A stretch of 64,000 nt of DNA, from the NCBI GenBank assembly GCA_963693305.1, contig OY855907.1, forward strand, positions 37,579,356 through 37,643,355. The letters run 5' to 3'. This DNA is from Meandrina meandrites (taxonomy: Eukaryota > Cnidaria > Anthozoa > Scleractinia > Meandrinidae). Below the pieces are notes generated by a model. It saw nothing but the letters and a program-made list of their open reading frames with translations. It did no database searches and was not told the DNA's origin. Below, piece after piece: positions 24,801 to 32,999 of the stretch. Every line of letters begins with the position of its first letter. Positions within the stretch are counted from its first letter, which is position 1. Both the position numbers and the translations under genes were made by a program.

Positions 24801-24991
24801 GGAGAGACAATATTGAATTTCCCTACTAGCTGGTAAAATTTAGAACCCACGTACCTCACTCCACTACTGCTGCCATAAAAATGCCGCGAAAATGGTCCCA
24901 ACAAACACGCAAGCCTTCGAAATACCCGCCGAAACTGTGGGTTACAATCCGTATTTACAGTTCGTTGACAAACACGCGTAATCAGCGCCAT
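6880..24991 (-). CDS. GLS: Mitochondrial glutaminase (kidney/liver-type GLS family)
   Basis: It hydrolyses glutamine to glutamate and ammonia in mitochondria. Twenty exons, read in transcript order, join in frame to 562 aa: 24855-24991, 24375-24450, 23127-23248, 21583-21712, 21061-21140, 20403-20499, 19989-20055, 19779-19837, 18692-18724, 12149-12207, 11601-11667, 10603-10653, 9855-9944, 9274-9360, 8823-8954, 8283-8378, 8042-8103, 7869-7945, 7075-7138, 6880-6982. The N-terminus is Arg-rich like a targeting peptide. The Ser-x-x-Lys catalytic pair is Ser196/Lys199 (LQSVSK). Tyr159, Asn245, Glu291, Asn298, Tyr324, Tyr376 and Val394 sit at exactly the spacings of human Tyr249, Asn335, Glu381, Asn388, Tyr414, Tyr466 and Val484. 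C-terminal ankyrin repeats follow ([15 protein letters not shown]). Exon 9 is a 33-nt microexon. The ATG at 24991 is the first in frame. Introns carry the LTR element, a Penelope fragment, SINEs and MITEs. Confidence 0.95.
7240..7552. mobile_element. Inverted-repeat MITE in last GLS intron region
   Basis: The ends are inverted copies sharing TTTTCAATAACATGCGAACT, with imperfect complementarity continuing for about 50 bp into a GCTGCTGTCA/TGACGGCAGC pair. A related partial copy appears to lie near 40655-40715. It lies between GLS coding exons at 7075-7138 and 7869-7945. No target-site duplication was resolved. Confidence 0.6.
10168..10562. mobile_element. Inverted-repeat MITE (AAGTTTTTGACAAGTTTTTG ends)
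   Basis: The left end (GTAGCCACTGACTAAG then TTTTTGACAAGTTTTTGATT) is matched in inverted orientation by the right end (AATCAAAAACTTGTCAAAAA...GTGGCTACGG). Complementarity extends about 60 bp inward with small gaps. It is non-coding and lies in a GLS intron just 3' of the exon at 10603-10653. Confidence 0.6.
10692..10935 (+). mobile_element. tRNA-derived SINE, copy 1 (+)
   Basis: A tRNA-like head (A box GTGGCCTAATGG, B box GGTTCGAGCCC) is followed by a shared body with TTGGGCAAGATACTTTACTC, a CATCCCATCC block and a GATAAGCTCCGGCCTGATGG tail. About nine further copies occur in the window, which establishes it as a SINE family. This copy lacks the middle 'CCTCTCTCCACCC' segment present in others. 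It lies in a GLS intron. Confidence 0.8.
12631..12791 (+). mobile_element. 5' LTR of Gypsy-type retrotransposon
   Basis: This is 161 bp from TGCGCCAGCAGG to CTCCTTAACA. It matches the 3' LTR at 18099-18259 except for two substitutions that I can see (ATT versus GTC near 12771), so the insertion is recent. A primer-binding-site candidate starting TGGCGTGGTGGCAGCG follows directly. No target-site duplication was found around the element. Confidence 0.85.
12961..17908 (+). pseudogene. Gypsy/Metaviridae-type gag-pol with one frame break
   Basis: One long frame (open from 12838, likely ATG at 12961) runs to 16713 and a second runs on to 17908. Domains in order: a gag-like region; a zinc-knuckle-like CPLCKQ...H...C segment near 13776-13830; an aspartic protease (LDTGAETS, about 14044); reverse transcriptase ([10 protein letters not shown] near 15199 and the catalytic LADDLY near 15397, a variant of YxDD); RNase H ([10 protein letters not shown], about 15848); and integrase. 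The integrase zinc finger starts in the first frame (HxxxH near 16594). The reading frame then moves by one nucleotide at a short T run near 16680, so the Cys pair and the Asp-Asp-Glu core (about 16782, 16955 and 17060) lie in the second frame. The PR-RT-RH-IN order is Gypsy-type. Apart from this break the coding region is open. It is opposite to GLS, inside its largest intron. Confidence 0.88.
18085..18259 (+). mobile_element. Polypurine tract and 3' LTR
   Basis: The purine run AGGAGAGAAGAGG ends just before the 3' LTR, which starts with TGCGCC at 18099 and ends CTTAACA at 18259. The near-identity of the two LTRs and the purine tract define the boundaries of a 5.6 kb element (12631-18259). 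Confidence 0.82.
19429..19625 (+). mobile_element. tRNA-derived SINE of a second family
   Basis: The head resembles a tRNA-Leu/Ser-type gene: GGCAGC...CTGCC acceptor pairing, A box TGGCCGAGTGG and B box GGTTCAAGCCC. The acceptor stem has two mismatches. It is followed by a non-tRNA body with a second TTCAAATCC box and the inverted pair AACTGG.../CCAGTT. The body and mismatches argue for a SINE rather than a functional tRNA. It lies in a GLS intron between exons 8 and 9. Confidence 0.6.
21780..22326. mobile_element. Foldback element with CATATTTAC 9-bp direct flanks
   Basis: Flanked by identical 9-bp CATATTTAC at 21771-21779 and 22327-22335. The inverted ends share GGCGGGGCTAAAGTACAGG, then tandem GTCACAGGTCACAGG units, then a TTTTGGGCY block. 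The centre is a palindromic array of GCGGTTAGCTTTTACTCCGG-like units with a turn near 22080-22115. Almost the whole 547 bp can fold into one long hairpin. A 9-bp duplication is the MULE-type length. There is no coding capacity. It sits in the GLS intron between exons 3 and 4. Confidence 0.7.
22405..22615 (-). mobile_element. tRNA-derived SINE, copy 2 (-)
   Basis: Inverted copy of the first SINE family. It reads TTTATCCCAGTTTCCAT, then GGATGGGATGCTAGTCCATT, then the Pol III head region near 22560-22615. It is diverged and slightly shortened. It lies head-to-head with copy 3, so the two could pair in a GLS intron transcript. Confidence 0.7.
22655..22935 (+). mobile_element. tRNA-derived SINE, copy 3 (+)
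   Basis: Nearly full-length copy of the first family: head GTGGTCTAATGGTTGGTG, TTGGGCAAGACACTTTACTC, a CCTCTCTTCACCCAGAGG block, GGTGACCCTGTGATGGACTA, and tail GATAAGCTCCAGCCTGATGG. A tetranucleotide region of (GATT)n and its inverse follows at 23070-23125. Confidence 0.8.
23378..24070 (+). mobile_element. Penelope-like retroelement fragment (GIY-YIG end and 3' tail)
   Basis: A 5'-truncated open frame ending at 23725 encodes the C-terminal endonuclease of a Penelope-like element. It carries [12 protein letters not shown] followed by [11 protein letters not shown], and the late Glu in [10 protein letters not shown]. This is the GIY-YIG pattern with the first GIY half lost or altered. No reverse transcriptase is present upstream. 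The AT-rich 3' part ends with a hammerhead-like motif (23970-24012) and a CCTTGCAATCAATTTGG tail. That tail recurs near 55490-55545, confirming a dispersed family. It is antisense to GLS, in the intron between exons 2 and 3. Confidence 0.8.
23970..24012 (+). ncRNA. Candidate hammerhead ribozyme of the Penelope element
   Basis: The order is stem I (TGGCC paired with GGCCA), core CTGAAGA, stem II (ACTAG / CTAGT with a 5-nt loop), core GAAA, minimal stem III (TAT) and U at the expected cleavage position before GGCC. Published Penelope elements carry minimal hammerheads. One extra A lies between CTGAAGA and stem II relative to the textbook core, so activity is uncertain. A second copy at 34311-34350 keeps the core but changes both stems compensatorily. 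Confidence 0.5.
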
Positions 24992-25163
24992 AATATTTAC
25001 TTTCAATGCATTCAAAACACTGATTGACTCGATTTGATCACAAAGCTTTCTGCCAGGCGTAAATTTTTAATCGCAAGTTGGCGAGAGATCTGGATCCAAC
25101 TCTCTCTGAAAATATTCCCAGCCTAAGCTCCTTCCCGCCTCATTTTGATTTTGGTCTTGAAAG
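24992..25163. promoter_or_regulatory. Head-to-head spacer, putative bidirectional promoter of GLS and ZWILCH
   Basis: Only 172 bp separate the start codons of glutaminase (-) and Zwilch (+). No TATA box is clear. The interval must hold both 5' UTRs and the transcription starts unless there is an upstream non-coding exon, so a shared core promoter is the simplest reading. This is inferred from the arrangement. Confidence 0.5.
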
Positions 25164-27179
25164 ATGGAGAATTTCAGCAAAGATATCCGCTCTCTCGCAA
25201 AAACTTTGACGGATTTAAGCAAGGACAGCCCAGTAAACGTTACGGAAACAAAGTTTCTGCCATCAGGTTTACCACACGAGTTTCTCATTTGGGTCATACC
25301 GCCGAAAACTTACCATCCTTTGCGAAGAATCGTTGGCAAAAGTGCACGTGGTTTTCTTGTCGTTGGTAAAAGTTTACAAGATTGCGACGACTCTGTGGAT
25401 TCTCCAAACCAAACGAGCTCTCAACTTACAAGATACAAGATTGAAAGAGTCCCAGTTGGCATACCGCTTTCGCAAGAGATGTTTTATCTCACAAATAGCG
25501 AGCCCTTGCAACCTTATGCCGGGGTTAACAAAGAAGATAAGCTTGGCCAGGATACGAAGGGGTGTGTCACAGAGTGGTTCTTGTCGCAGGAAAACATTCG
25601 CCCATGTACAATAGAAGACGCGAGATACTTCCTTTCTGTCTATGCGAATGCACTGAGAATCCCTTTGCAGCCTTTGGAGGTATGGGCGTGTGTAGATGGA
25701 AAAAATCCCCGAGGGATAACATACCTTGGTATGGTACCTGATGAAAACTCCATCCCTGACAAAAACAAGGACAGTGCAAATGTGGAAAGAAATTATATGA
25801 GGAATGTGATATATACCAACAAGAAGGAGTCAATAACAACTAAAGAAGATCTACCAGAGCTGAGTTTTTACATGCGCCAACATCTGTCAGGGTCTGGTTC
25901 ATCCAATGCCATTGTTGAGACCCATGGTTACGCCCTTCACGAGGTGATGGGTACTTCCAGCTCCAACGGTCAAGAATGCAACAACAGTACAATTGCTGTG
26001 GAGCTGACATGGAGTGGGGTGCAGTCTCTTCTCCAGCCTCATCCCCACTCGTGTGATGGTGTTCTCCATATTAAGAGTTTTCCAGGCAGCGTCCACCTTG
26101 CCACACATTCATTGTACCTGGAATTGATGCAAGTTGATCATCTTTCCAAAGTCTTAGAGAATGAAGATTATCCCTGGCCATTACCTGCAGCTGCCAGTGC
26201 AAGTCCCGTTGCTTCGCAAATGGATGCATTTTTTGCCAAGTTGAATTCTAGCAATGTGTTTTCACCAATGGTTGAAGATGTTGATGAAGATGGAGACGAG
26301 GAACTCACCTTTGCCGCGGCATCAATGGCCCACTTGACGTTCCAAGAGTTTGCTCGAAAGGATTTGGACTTTACTGAAAGACTTTGGCTTTTATTGAAAG
26401 ATTGCATTGATGAAGATGATCTCCTTGCTTCATTTCAAATGTGCCATGCAGCACTATTCAGTGGCAGATGTCAACCAGTTGTCCACAGGTCAAATGTGAC
26501 GTCCCTAGCAGTGTTCATCAGGGATTTGCTGCAGTTTGAAACCAAAGAACAGCAACAGGAACTTCAAAGCCGAGCCAAGCAGTTTCTTTCTCCCGATTCA
26601 GCTATCAAGTGCTTAATCGAAATTGGTTGTGAAAAGCTTGCCAGAGATTACACTCGGTACTTCATTCACCAGGAACTTGCAACCATGGGTCAACTGGCAA
26701 GCTACCTCAACAACGATGTCCCACTCCACACCAGAGTCTCCAACGTCAAGAAACTTCATCAGACACTAGAGCTGGTTGTTACAGCAAAGTCTGTGACAAG
26801 ACTAGGTCATGAAAACCTGCGAGCCTTGACGCAGAGTGCTCTGACGTATTACCAGTCTCACCCTGACAGTCAACAGCCTGTGTTCTCCCTGTCACTGCCG
26901 GCATTTGGATCAACTTCTGGAGCAGCTGTGAAGAGCATCTGTGCTTCATCAAATCCTGCTGTGTGGTGTGTTGCAATCAGGTCCAAGGCAAAGATTGGAA
27001 GCCATATTACTACCATTGTACAGCTGAGTACAAGCTCTCCAGGAAATGTCGGTGCTACAGAAAGCCCTACTTATGACGTCACTGCACTGAATGATGAAGA
27101 CTTCGACCCAGACAAAGACAAATTTCACTATTTTCTTTCCTCTGCCAAACAAGTGTTTGTGCCAATAATTATTCAGTGA
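25164..27179 (+). CDS. ZWILCH: Kinetochore protein Zwilch (RZZ complex), intronless
   Basis: The frame encodes 671 aa, against about 591 in human. Zwilch joins Rod and ZW10 in the RZZ complex, which recruits Spindly/dynein and Mad1-Mad2 to kinetochores for the spindle checkpoint. Recognition rests on collinear family blocks: the N-terminal HPLRRIVGKSARGFLVVG region, PLQPLEVWACVDG, a VELTWSGVQSLLQ segment, ARKDLDFTERLW (human SDLDFAEQLW), IEIGCEKLARDYTRYFI (human LEIGLDKLKKDYISFFI), VKKLHQTLELVV, and a C-terminal beta-rich end. The acidic insert near residue 375 (VEDVDEDGDEE) is not in human. The start is the first ATG of the frame and follows AAAG. The whole protein lies in one exon, whereas the vertebrate gene has many. 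No A-tail or direct repeats mark it as a recent retrocopy. Confidence 0.85.
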   Translation: MENFSKDIRSLAKTLTDLSKDSPVNVTETKFLPSGLPHEFLIWVIPPKTYHPLRRIVGKSARGFLVVGKSLQDCDDSVDSPNQTSSQLTRYKIERVPVGIPLSQEMFYLTNSEPLQPYAGVNKEDKLGQDTKGCVTEWFLSQENIRPCTIEDARYFLSVYANALRIPLQPLEVWACVDGKNPRGITYLGMVPDENSIPDKNKDSANVERNYMRNVIYTNKKESITTKEDLPELSFYMRQHLSGSGSSNAIVETHGYALHEVMGTSSSNGQECNNSTIAVELTWSGVQSLLQPHPHSCDGVLHIKSFPGSVHLATHSLYLELMQVDHLSKVLENEDYPWPLPAAASASPVASQMDAFFAKLNSSNVFSPMVEDVDEDGDEELTFAAASMAHLTFQEFARKDLDFTERLWLLLKDCIDEDDLLASFQMCHAALFSGRCQPVVHRSNVTSLAVFIRDLLQFETKEQQQELQSRAKQFLSPDSAIKCLIEIGCEKLARDYTRYFIHQELATMGQLASYLNNDVPLHTRVSNVKKLHQTLELVVTAKSVTRLGHENLRALTQSALTYYQSHPDSQQPVFSLSLPAFGSTSGAAVKSICASSNPAVWCVAIRSKAKIGSHITTIVQLSTSSPGNVGATESPTYDVTALNDEDFDPDKDKFHYFLSSAKQVFVPIIIQ

Positions 27180-29090
27180 CTGTGTTGACAATTGATGGCT
27201 GAATTGTCCATCATTAGAAATAGGTTAAAATAACTTTGTACCAACTTGACGAACGAGGGAGGTTGTAATTGTAGGAATTTTTTCCGCTTGTTTTTTTTGT
27301 TTTGTTGAATTTTTGCTTGCCATTCGTAAAAGTAGTTCTTAAATTTTGCTTTCCTAGGGCAGTTTTGTATTTCTTATAGGTTTCTTTATTTTGTGAATTA
27401 ATTGGCAGACAACTTGCCTGGGGTCTAGGCAAGTGAGCTTCAAAAGTTACCCAACACAAAAATCTAGTTGTTGGTGGCAACCAGGCAGCCTTTATTCGAG
27501 CCCTGTAAGCACTTTGTAGGATATCTAAAGTAAAAGGTGAGCAACATAGTAAAATATTTAATTTATTAGATTTTGTGCAATTCTAAGAATGTGCCCACCT
27601 AAGTTGAACTTTATCATTAAAAGAAATACATGTAACAAGTGACAGCATCTCTATAAACAGTTGTCAAATCACTTTTGGTGAAATCAGCAGGGGGGAAAAG
27701 AATGTCATGCCATGTGACCAGAAACAAGGTTCCAAACTGGTTTAGGGCTCTGGTCCTTAAAAGGCCAGGCTCGACGTCCCCATGTGCAATTGCAAATTTA
27801 AGGGCTCCAAGCCCAAAAATTTCCAGACTCCAGCACCACCAATAAGGGGACACCAGGCTCTGTGGAAAACAATGTCGGGGTTCCACATTACAGCTAATAT
27901 AAGGTCTCCAAGCAGGAAAATGATGGGAAATCATTGATTTAAAAAGCAAATCAGTGTTAGGTTAACCATAAAGTATTCAATATTATTTAATATTATATTG
28001 ATTAATGAAGTAGGTAATGCCATGTATACATGTGGGAATACTGAATAAACTGTTGTTGTTGTTGTCTTCAGGGGTCCATTGCCCTGGCCACCCATCCTTT
28101 AGAGACCCATTCTGAGCTCCATAGCACTGTTAGGTATATTTGGCTCGATGGTTCCATACACTGATTCTGGGATCCTGACAGGAGAAAAATAACAATGGGC
28201 TCCTGACACTGTTGAAGGTCAAGTGAACCAAAATTTTGATTTTTTTCTTTATTTTTGCCCAATCAGTTAAGAGCCAAATAAACATATTCTGAAGTTTCAA
28301 AGTAATTGGACTTTGCATCGCAGAGATATTGCAAGTTTAAAAGTGCTTATTTTTGGCCTTTATAATCGTGGAGCAGTCGGAAAAATTGTCAGAAACATAA
28401 CTAAGACTGTGATGACCTGTATAACATTGCGGGAAATTCAAAGCCGTTCAGTTCTGAAGTTCACCAAGTCGGTGACTTCGTTTAAATCCGAAAATCGTGG
28501 TGTTTTGAGCAGAAATAAACTGAAATAAAACAGTCTAGAGTAAGTACTTTTAAGTTTTCCGAAGATTCAGAATTTAGAGAACGTTGGGTTGTAAAATTGA
28601 AAAGAAGAATTGTTTGAACCAAAACAAGCACTCGCGCATTTATGCGGCTCATTTCACTGAAAACTGTATTAAAAAATCTATCAGTAAGGAGGTTTCTGGG
28701 TTCTGCCTTCAAGTCTCTAAGACTTTTAAAGAGGATGCGGAGTCAACGACTTTTTGATCAGAAAATTCATCTTTTGCTTAATGTAGCAAGTTGGAAGTAA
28801 GGAATTTTAATAACTAGAGCTTGCTAGTATTTTTCTTAACACTTTTATATTGTTGGTTTGGCTTGGCAAGTATTGCGAACGTCAATATCAACTTCAGTAT
28901 CGATTCAATATCCTCACCGAATAATGCAGCTTCCACGTGCACACTTTTTGAGACGTGTTTTTGACGCATGTTAATATGTACAAGCTAAATAAAATTTACA
29001 TCTCTGTGGCCAAAATGTGGACTATAAACTGGTACATGTAATAGAAACTAACCTCACAGTGTCAGCGGAGACAGGCGGTAAACGCTCTTC
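27180..29090. other. Intergenic region with decayed repeats
   Basis: No gene is supported. At about 27960-28060 an AT-rich stretch ends in GAATAAACTG(TTG)n, which looks like a LINE 3' tail with a microsatellite end. At 28190-28530 there is diverged dispersed-repeat-like sequence with GGTCAAGTGAACCAAAATT. Its complement-like motif TTGGTTCATTTGACC recurs at about 34180. Confidence 0.4.
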
Positions 29091-29163
29091 ATTCATTCAT
29101 TCATTCATTCATTCATTCATTCATTCATTCATTCATTCATTCATTCATTCATTCATTCATTCA
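29089..29163. repeat. (ATTC)n microsatellite
   Basis: About 18 uninterrupted copies of a four-base TTCA/ATTC unit, expected to be length-variable between individuals. Confidence 0.95.
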
Positions 29164-30086
29164 AGAAAGTTTTACCCGGCGTAATGGTTTATGGTTTCGA
29201 ATTTGCATTGAGAAATATCCTTTCATTCAAGTTAAATTTTTGTGTAGAAATTTATTCTTGTGTTTTGTGTGACTCTCGAGTACGAAAAAGAAAATAGTAA
29301 TAAATTGTCACCGGGAGCCCCCACTCCCAAACGCCCCAAGTTGAGATAAGATATGGGAAGATGCGAGCCCTACGGCGGCCACTTCCCGGAAGCCAAATGG
29401 CAAACAAATAACCCAAAATTATCAAACGCATGCAGAAACACGTAACTCTCCCCAAAACTTAAATAGAGTTTTTTGCTCACAGTTCTAATCAATTCTAGTA
29501 TAATGATAGTATAACGACAAAAAGGTGAGCAAAAATAAAGGCAGGACTGGGAGAAAACTGATTACCATCATATAAACCATCAGCGTCTCCCTTACAAACC
29601 ATGGAAGGGGTGGAATGAGGCCTGCGACGCGTGACTTTTCCCCTTTCCAACAGCACTATAGGGTATTGTAAAGCGATACTTCATCCTGAAGAAACATAAC
29701 AACGAGCAGGCTACTAACCATAGCGCCTACAATGAAAACACGATTAAAATAATGGCCTCTGCTGAAATGACAGTTCTAAAAGGGAAAAAGCCAACCGCGA
29801 AGCAGCCTCGAAATACCCCGCCCAGGGACAGAGCAATTAAGGGTATTAGACAACCCCTTCGAAGGCATACCAGCGGTTAGCTTATGACTATCACACAGAC
29901 GCGAAACTAAACTGTCACACAGACACGAAACTTGATTGCCACACAGACAGGCTATTAGGCTAAGCCGTAGCACCGAAGATCTGTTCGTCACACAGACAGG
30001 CTATTTGTCACACTGACACAAAACTAATCCGTAACACCGAAAAAAGGCCTGTTTGTCACACAGACGCAAAACTAAATTGTCACACA

Positions 30087-31574
30087 GGCTGTGTTTTCAC
30101 CAGGACAATTTTAGCTAGATTAAGTCAGAAAAGTCCGCAAACACAGTGAAAACACTTTGTCTAGTGTTTAGCGAGTTAACAATGCCAACTGTTTTCACAA
30201 GGAAAAACAACGGGTTTTCTCGCCTTTACGACAGGAAACTCACGCAGAGTTATACTACCTCGCAAGATGGTTTAACTTGTCCCAACAAATACCGCAGCCA
30301 ATCGCATCGCGTGTAGTGACAGATGCCCGCCAAACAATCTGGAAAAATTATTTTCCAGACGCTCGCATTGTGGTTCTTTCGAAACAACCTTGTATGCTTG
30401 TAAACATGGCTCACGAATTGCAAACCTTTTCCCAATTCTTTCGCCGTTTTACAATTCCCCCGGGCCTTACCTGTTTCACAGCGTTGGCATGCAGCATCAT
30501 TTCCCGCATTACGGGCAACCAGCAGTTCTTCAATACCAAATTCCTATGCCACATGCAACACCCTCGACAAGCTCAGTAGTCCTGACTTACACTGCTTACA
30601 GCAACGAAAGTGAAAGCTCAACGAACGAAGAAAATACAAAGCCAGGAGCTACGAATAGGAACCGTGGCTCCAACTGGACATTTTCGAAAGTTGCGCGGAT
30701 TTGTAATTTGAATCTTTCGAGTTATTAGTGACTTAACTTTTTTCCAGTGAAAACTACGGTGGCTTCAAAGGGACATCAAGAAATGCAACATTTTTTCCTG
30801 AAAATCTGAGTTCCAGATCGACTTTGAGATCGATTTTGAGTTCGAGAACGAGTTCGATTTCGAGTTCGAGTTCGAGTTCGAGAACGGGTGAAAACCTTAT
30901 TCCCAGGGTCTTCCCGTTTTTCAATATGGCGGCCGATCGAGCTTGCAGGAAGTAACTGAACTTCTAGCTTGAGTAGTGCGACCGCGGCCATCGATAACAG
31001 CTTACTCGGAATAAAGATGGTTATTCCCAAATATTTACCATTATCAGGTGCTAACGTCCACGATCGTATCCTTGAAAACTTGTTGAAACTATCACCGAGT
31101 CAGTCAAGTAGTTTTTGATAATATAAGTAGAGCCTTAATTAGCAATTAAAGGTAACGAAGCCATAAGGGAATACAGACACAAAATAGACCTGAAAGCCAG
31201 CGTTGAAGTACGCACTACTCAAACTAGAAGTTCAGTTACTTCCTGCAAGCTCGATCGGCCGCCATATTGAAAAACGGGAAGACCCTGGGAATGAGGTTTT
31301 CACCCGTTCTCGAACTCGAACTCGATCTCGAACTCGATCTCGAACTCGAACTCGAACTCGATCTCGATCTCGAACTCGAACTCGAACTCGAACTCGAACT
31401 CGATCTCAAAGTCGATCTGGAACTCAGATTTTCAGGAAAAAATGTTGCATTTCTTGATGTCCCTTTAAGCCACCGTGGAAAACAGATGTTATGTTTAACT
31501 AGCTAATGTCGGTCTGTAAACAAACACCAAGGAAAAATGTTCAGCTAGTTAATCGGCCTAGTGAAAACACAGCC
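30087..31574. mobile_element. 1.5 kb foldback element inserted in the minisatellite
   Basis: The terminal inverted repeats are GGCTGTGTTTTCAC at the left and its complement at the right. Joining the flanks CACACA and GACGCGAAAC regenerates a normal array unit, so there was a precise insertion with no visible target duplication. Inside is a second, larger hairpin: arms at 30750-30982 and 31209-31484 are inverted copies that include ACATCAAGAAATGCAACATT, a GAGTTC/GAACTC hexanucleotide run and a CAATATGGCGGCCGATCGAG block. The left half (about 30390-30730) has protein-coding character. Confidence 0.7.
30450..30728 (+). pseudogene. Probable captured gene fragment in the foldback element
   Basis: The frame to 30728 reads like real protein rather than random sequence: His/Pro/Tyr/Gln-rich (HHFPHYGQPAVLQYQIPMPH), then Ser/Glu-rich linker, then NRNRGSNWTF. 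The last motif looks like the beginning of a Myb/SANT-like (MADF-type) DNA-binding domain that is cut off after a few residues. There is no start context and the domain is incomplete. I infer an exon piece carried by a transposable element. The parent gene is unknown. Confidence 0.35.
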
Positions 31575-31842
31575 GACGCGAAACTGAATTGTCACACAGA
31601 CAGGCTATTTATCACACAGACACGAAACTGAGCCGAGGTCTGTTTGTCACACAGACACGAAACTAAATTGTCACACAGACAGGCTATTGTCACACAGACA
31701 CAAAACTAAGCTGTAACACCAAGTGCCTGTTTGTCACACAGACGCGAAACTAATTTGTCACACAGACAGGCTATTTGTCACAAAGACACAAAATGTTAGT
31801 CACACAGACGCAAAACTAAATTGTCATACAGACACAACTAGG

Positions 31843-32043
31843 AGGCCCTGCCAGGGGGGTGTCCCAGGTCGCTTGTCGGAATTTTAAAATGTCTCGTGTC
31901 GGCGTTTTGTCAAGGCTACACAGCGCTGTCGGAAATTTAGCGACTTACATTTGGCTTCGTCAGTCGTTTGTCGCTATTTCGTTTGAGCGCTGTCGCTACT
32001 TTTTGGCCCATGTCGCTTGTCGGAATTTACCCTGGCAGGGCCT
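31843..32043. mobile_element. hAT-like MITE, family X copy 1, TSD CAACTAGG
   Basis: Bounded by CAACTAGG at 31835-31842 and 32044-32051. The ends are inverted AGGCCCTGCCAGG. The body shares TCGCTTGTCGGAATTTTAAA and TTTGGCTTCGTCAGTCGTTTG blocks with the copy at 39002-39184, which is in opposite orientation. It inserted into the minisatellite after the array had formed. Confidence 0.9.
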
Positions 32044-32372
32044 CAACTAGGCCGTAACACCGAGGGCCATTTTCGTAACACAGACGCGAATCTAAACTGT
32101 CACAGACGCGAAACTAAATGTCACACAGGCGCGAAACTCAATTGTCACACAGACAGGCTATTTGTCACACAGACACGAAACTAAGCGGTAACACCGAGGG
32201 CCATTTTCGTCACACAGACACGAAACTAAATTGTCACACAGACACGAAACTAGAATGTCACACAGACGCGAAACTAAACTGTCACACAGACGGGAGACTC
32301 AAGTGTCACACAGACACGAAACTCAATTGTCACACAGACGCGAAAATCAATTGTCACACAGACGCGAAACTA

Positions 32373-32861
32373 CCTTATAGGAAATTAACGCTCGTGTTAA
32401 TTAAGGTATTGGAAATAAACGCGACTTAAATTAACGCGAAGTGAACCAAAAATTTCGTTCCAATAAAGGACCATAAAGGAAATTAACGCGAAAGAGGAGC
32501 TGAAATTTCAAAATTAAGAAAATTAACGCGACCACACACAAAGAAACGGAACTTGTAGAGACAACAGGAACAAATTTATTGTAACACACTGTTAATAAGT
32601 TAAGAAAATCCAAAACCCAAGCGAATCTCGCTTCTTCCAGCGTTCTTTTCAGTGCCAAGGATACTGGTGAATCTCCATCCTGATAAAACATTGCTCAAAA
32701 AATCCAAATTAACGCTCCACTTAATTAATGGCGCGAGAATTAACGCTTCACTAAATTAAGGGCGCGGAAATTAACGCTCACAAAAATTATCGCGACTTAA
32801 ATTAACGCGAATTTTCCAGATTCGCGTTAATTTCATGAAGCGTTAATTTCCTATAATAAGG
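32373..32861. mobile_element. TA-flanked inverted-repeat element in the minisatellite
   Basis: Inverted ends CCTTATAGGAAATTAACGC and GCGTTAATTTCCTATAATAAGG are flanked by TA on both sides, and the array resumes beyond. Inner repeats of AAATTAACGCGA occur on both arms. The centre (about 32560-32690, minus strand) has a short coding-like stretch reading LKRTLEEARFAWVLDFLNLL. It is a non-autonomous element; TA duplication fits a Tc1/mariner-like mechanism but does not prove it. Confidence 0.65.
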
Positions 32862-32999
32862 TAAGTTGTCACACAGACGCGAAACTAAATTGTCACACAG
32901 ACGCGAAACTAAATTGTCACACAGACACAAAAGCAAATTGTCACGCAGACACGAAACTAAATTACCACACCCTAAAAAACAGACGCGAAGGGAAATAAA

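Noticed and set aside
31203..31506. Arg/Thr/Ser- or Leu/Glu-repeat proteins
   Set aside because: Both frames translate the CTCGAA hexanucleotide run in the foldback arm.
29885..32965. CRISPR-like array of short repeats
   Set aside because: Units are contiguous, vary in length and sequence and lack unique spacers. The genome is a spliced animal genome. It is a minisatellite.
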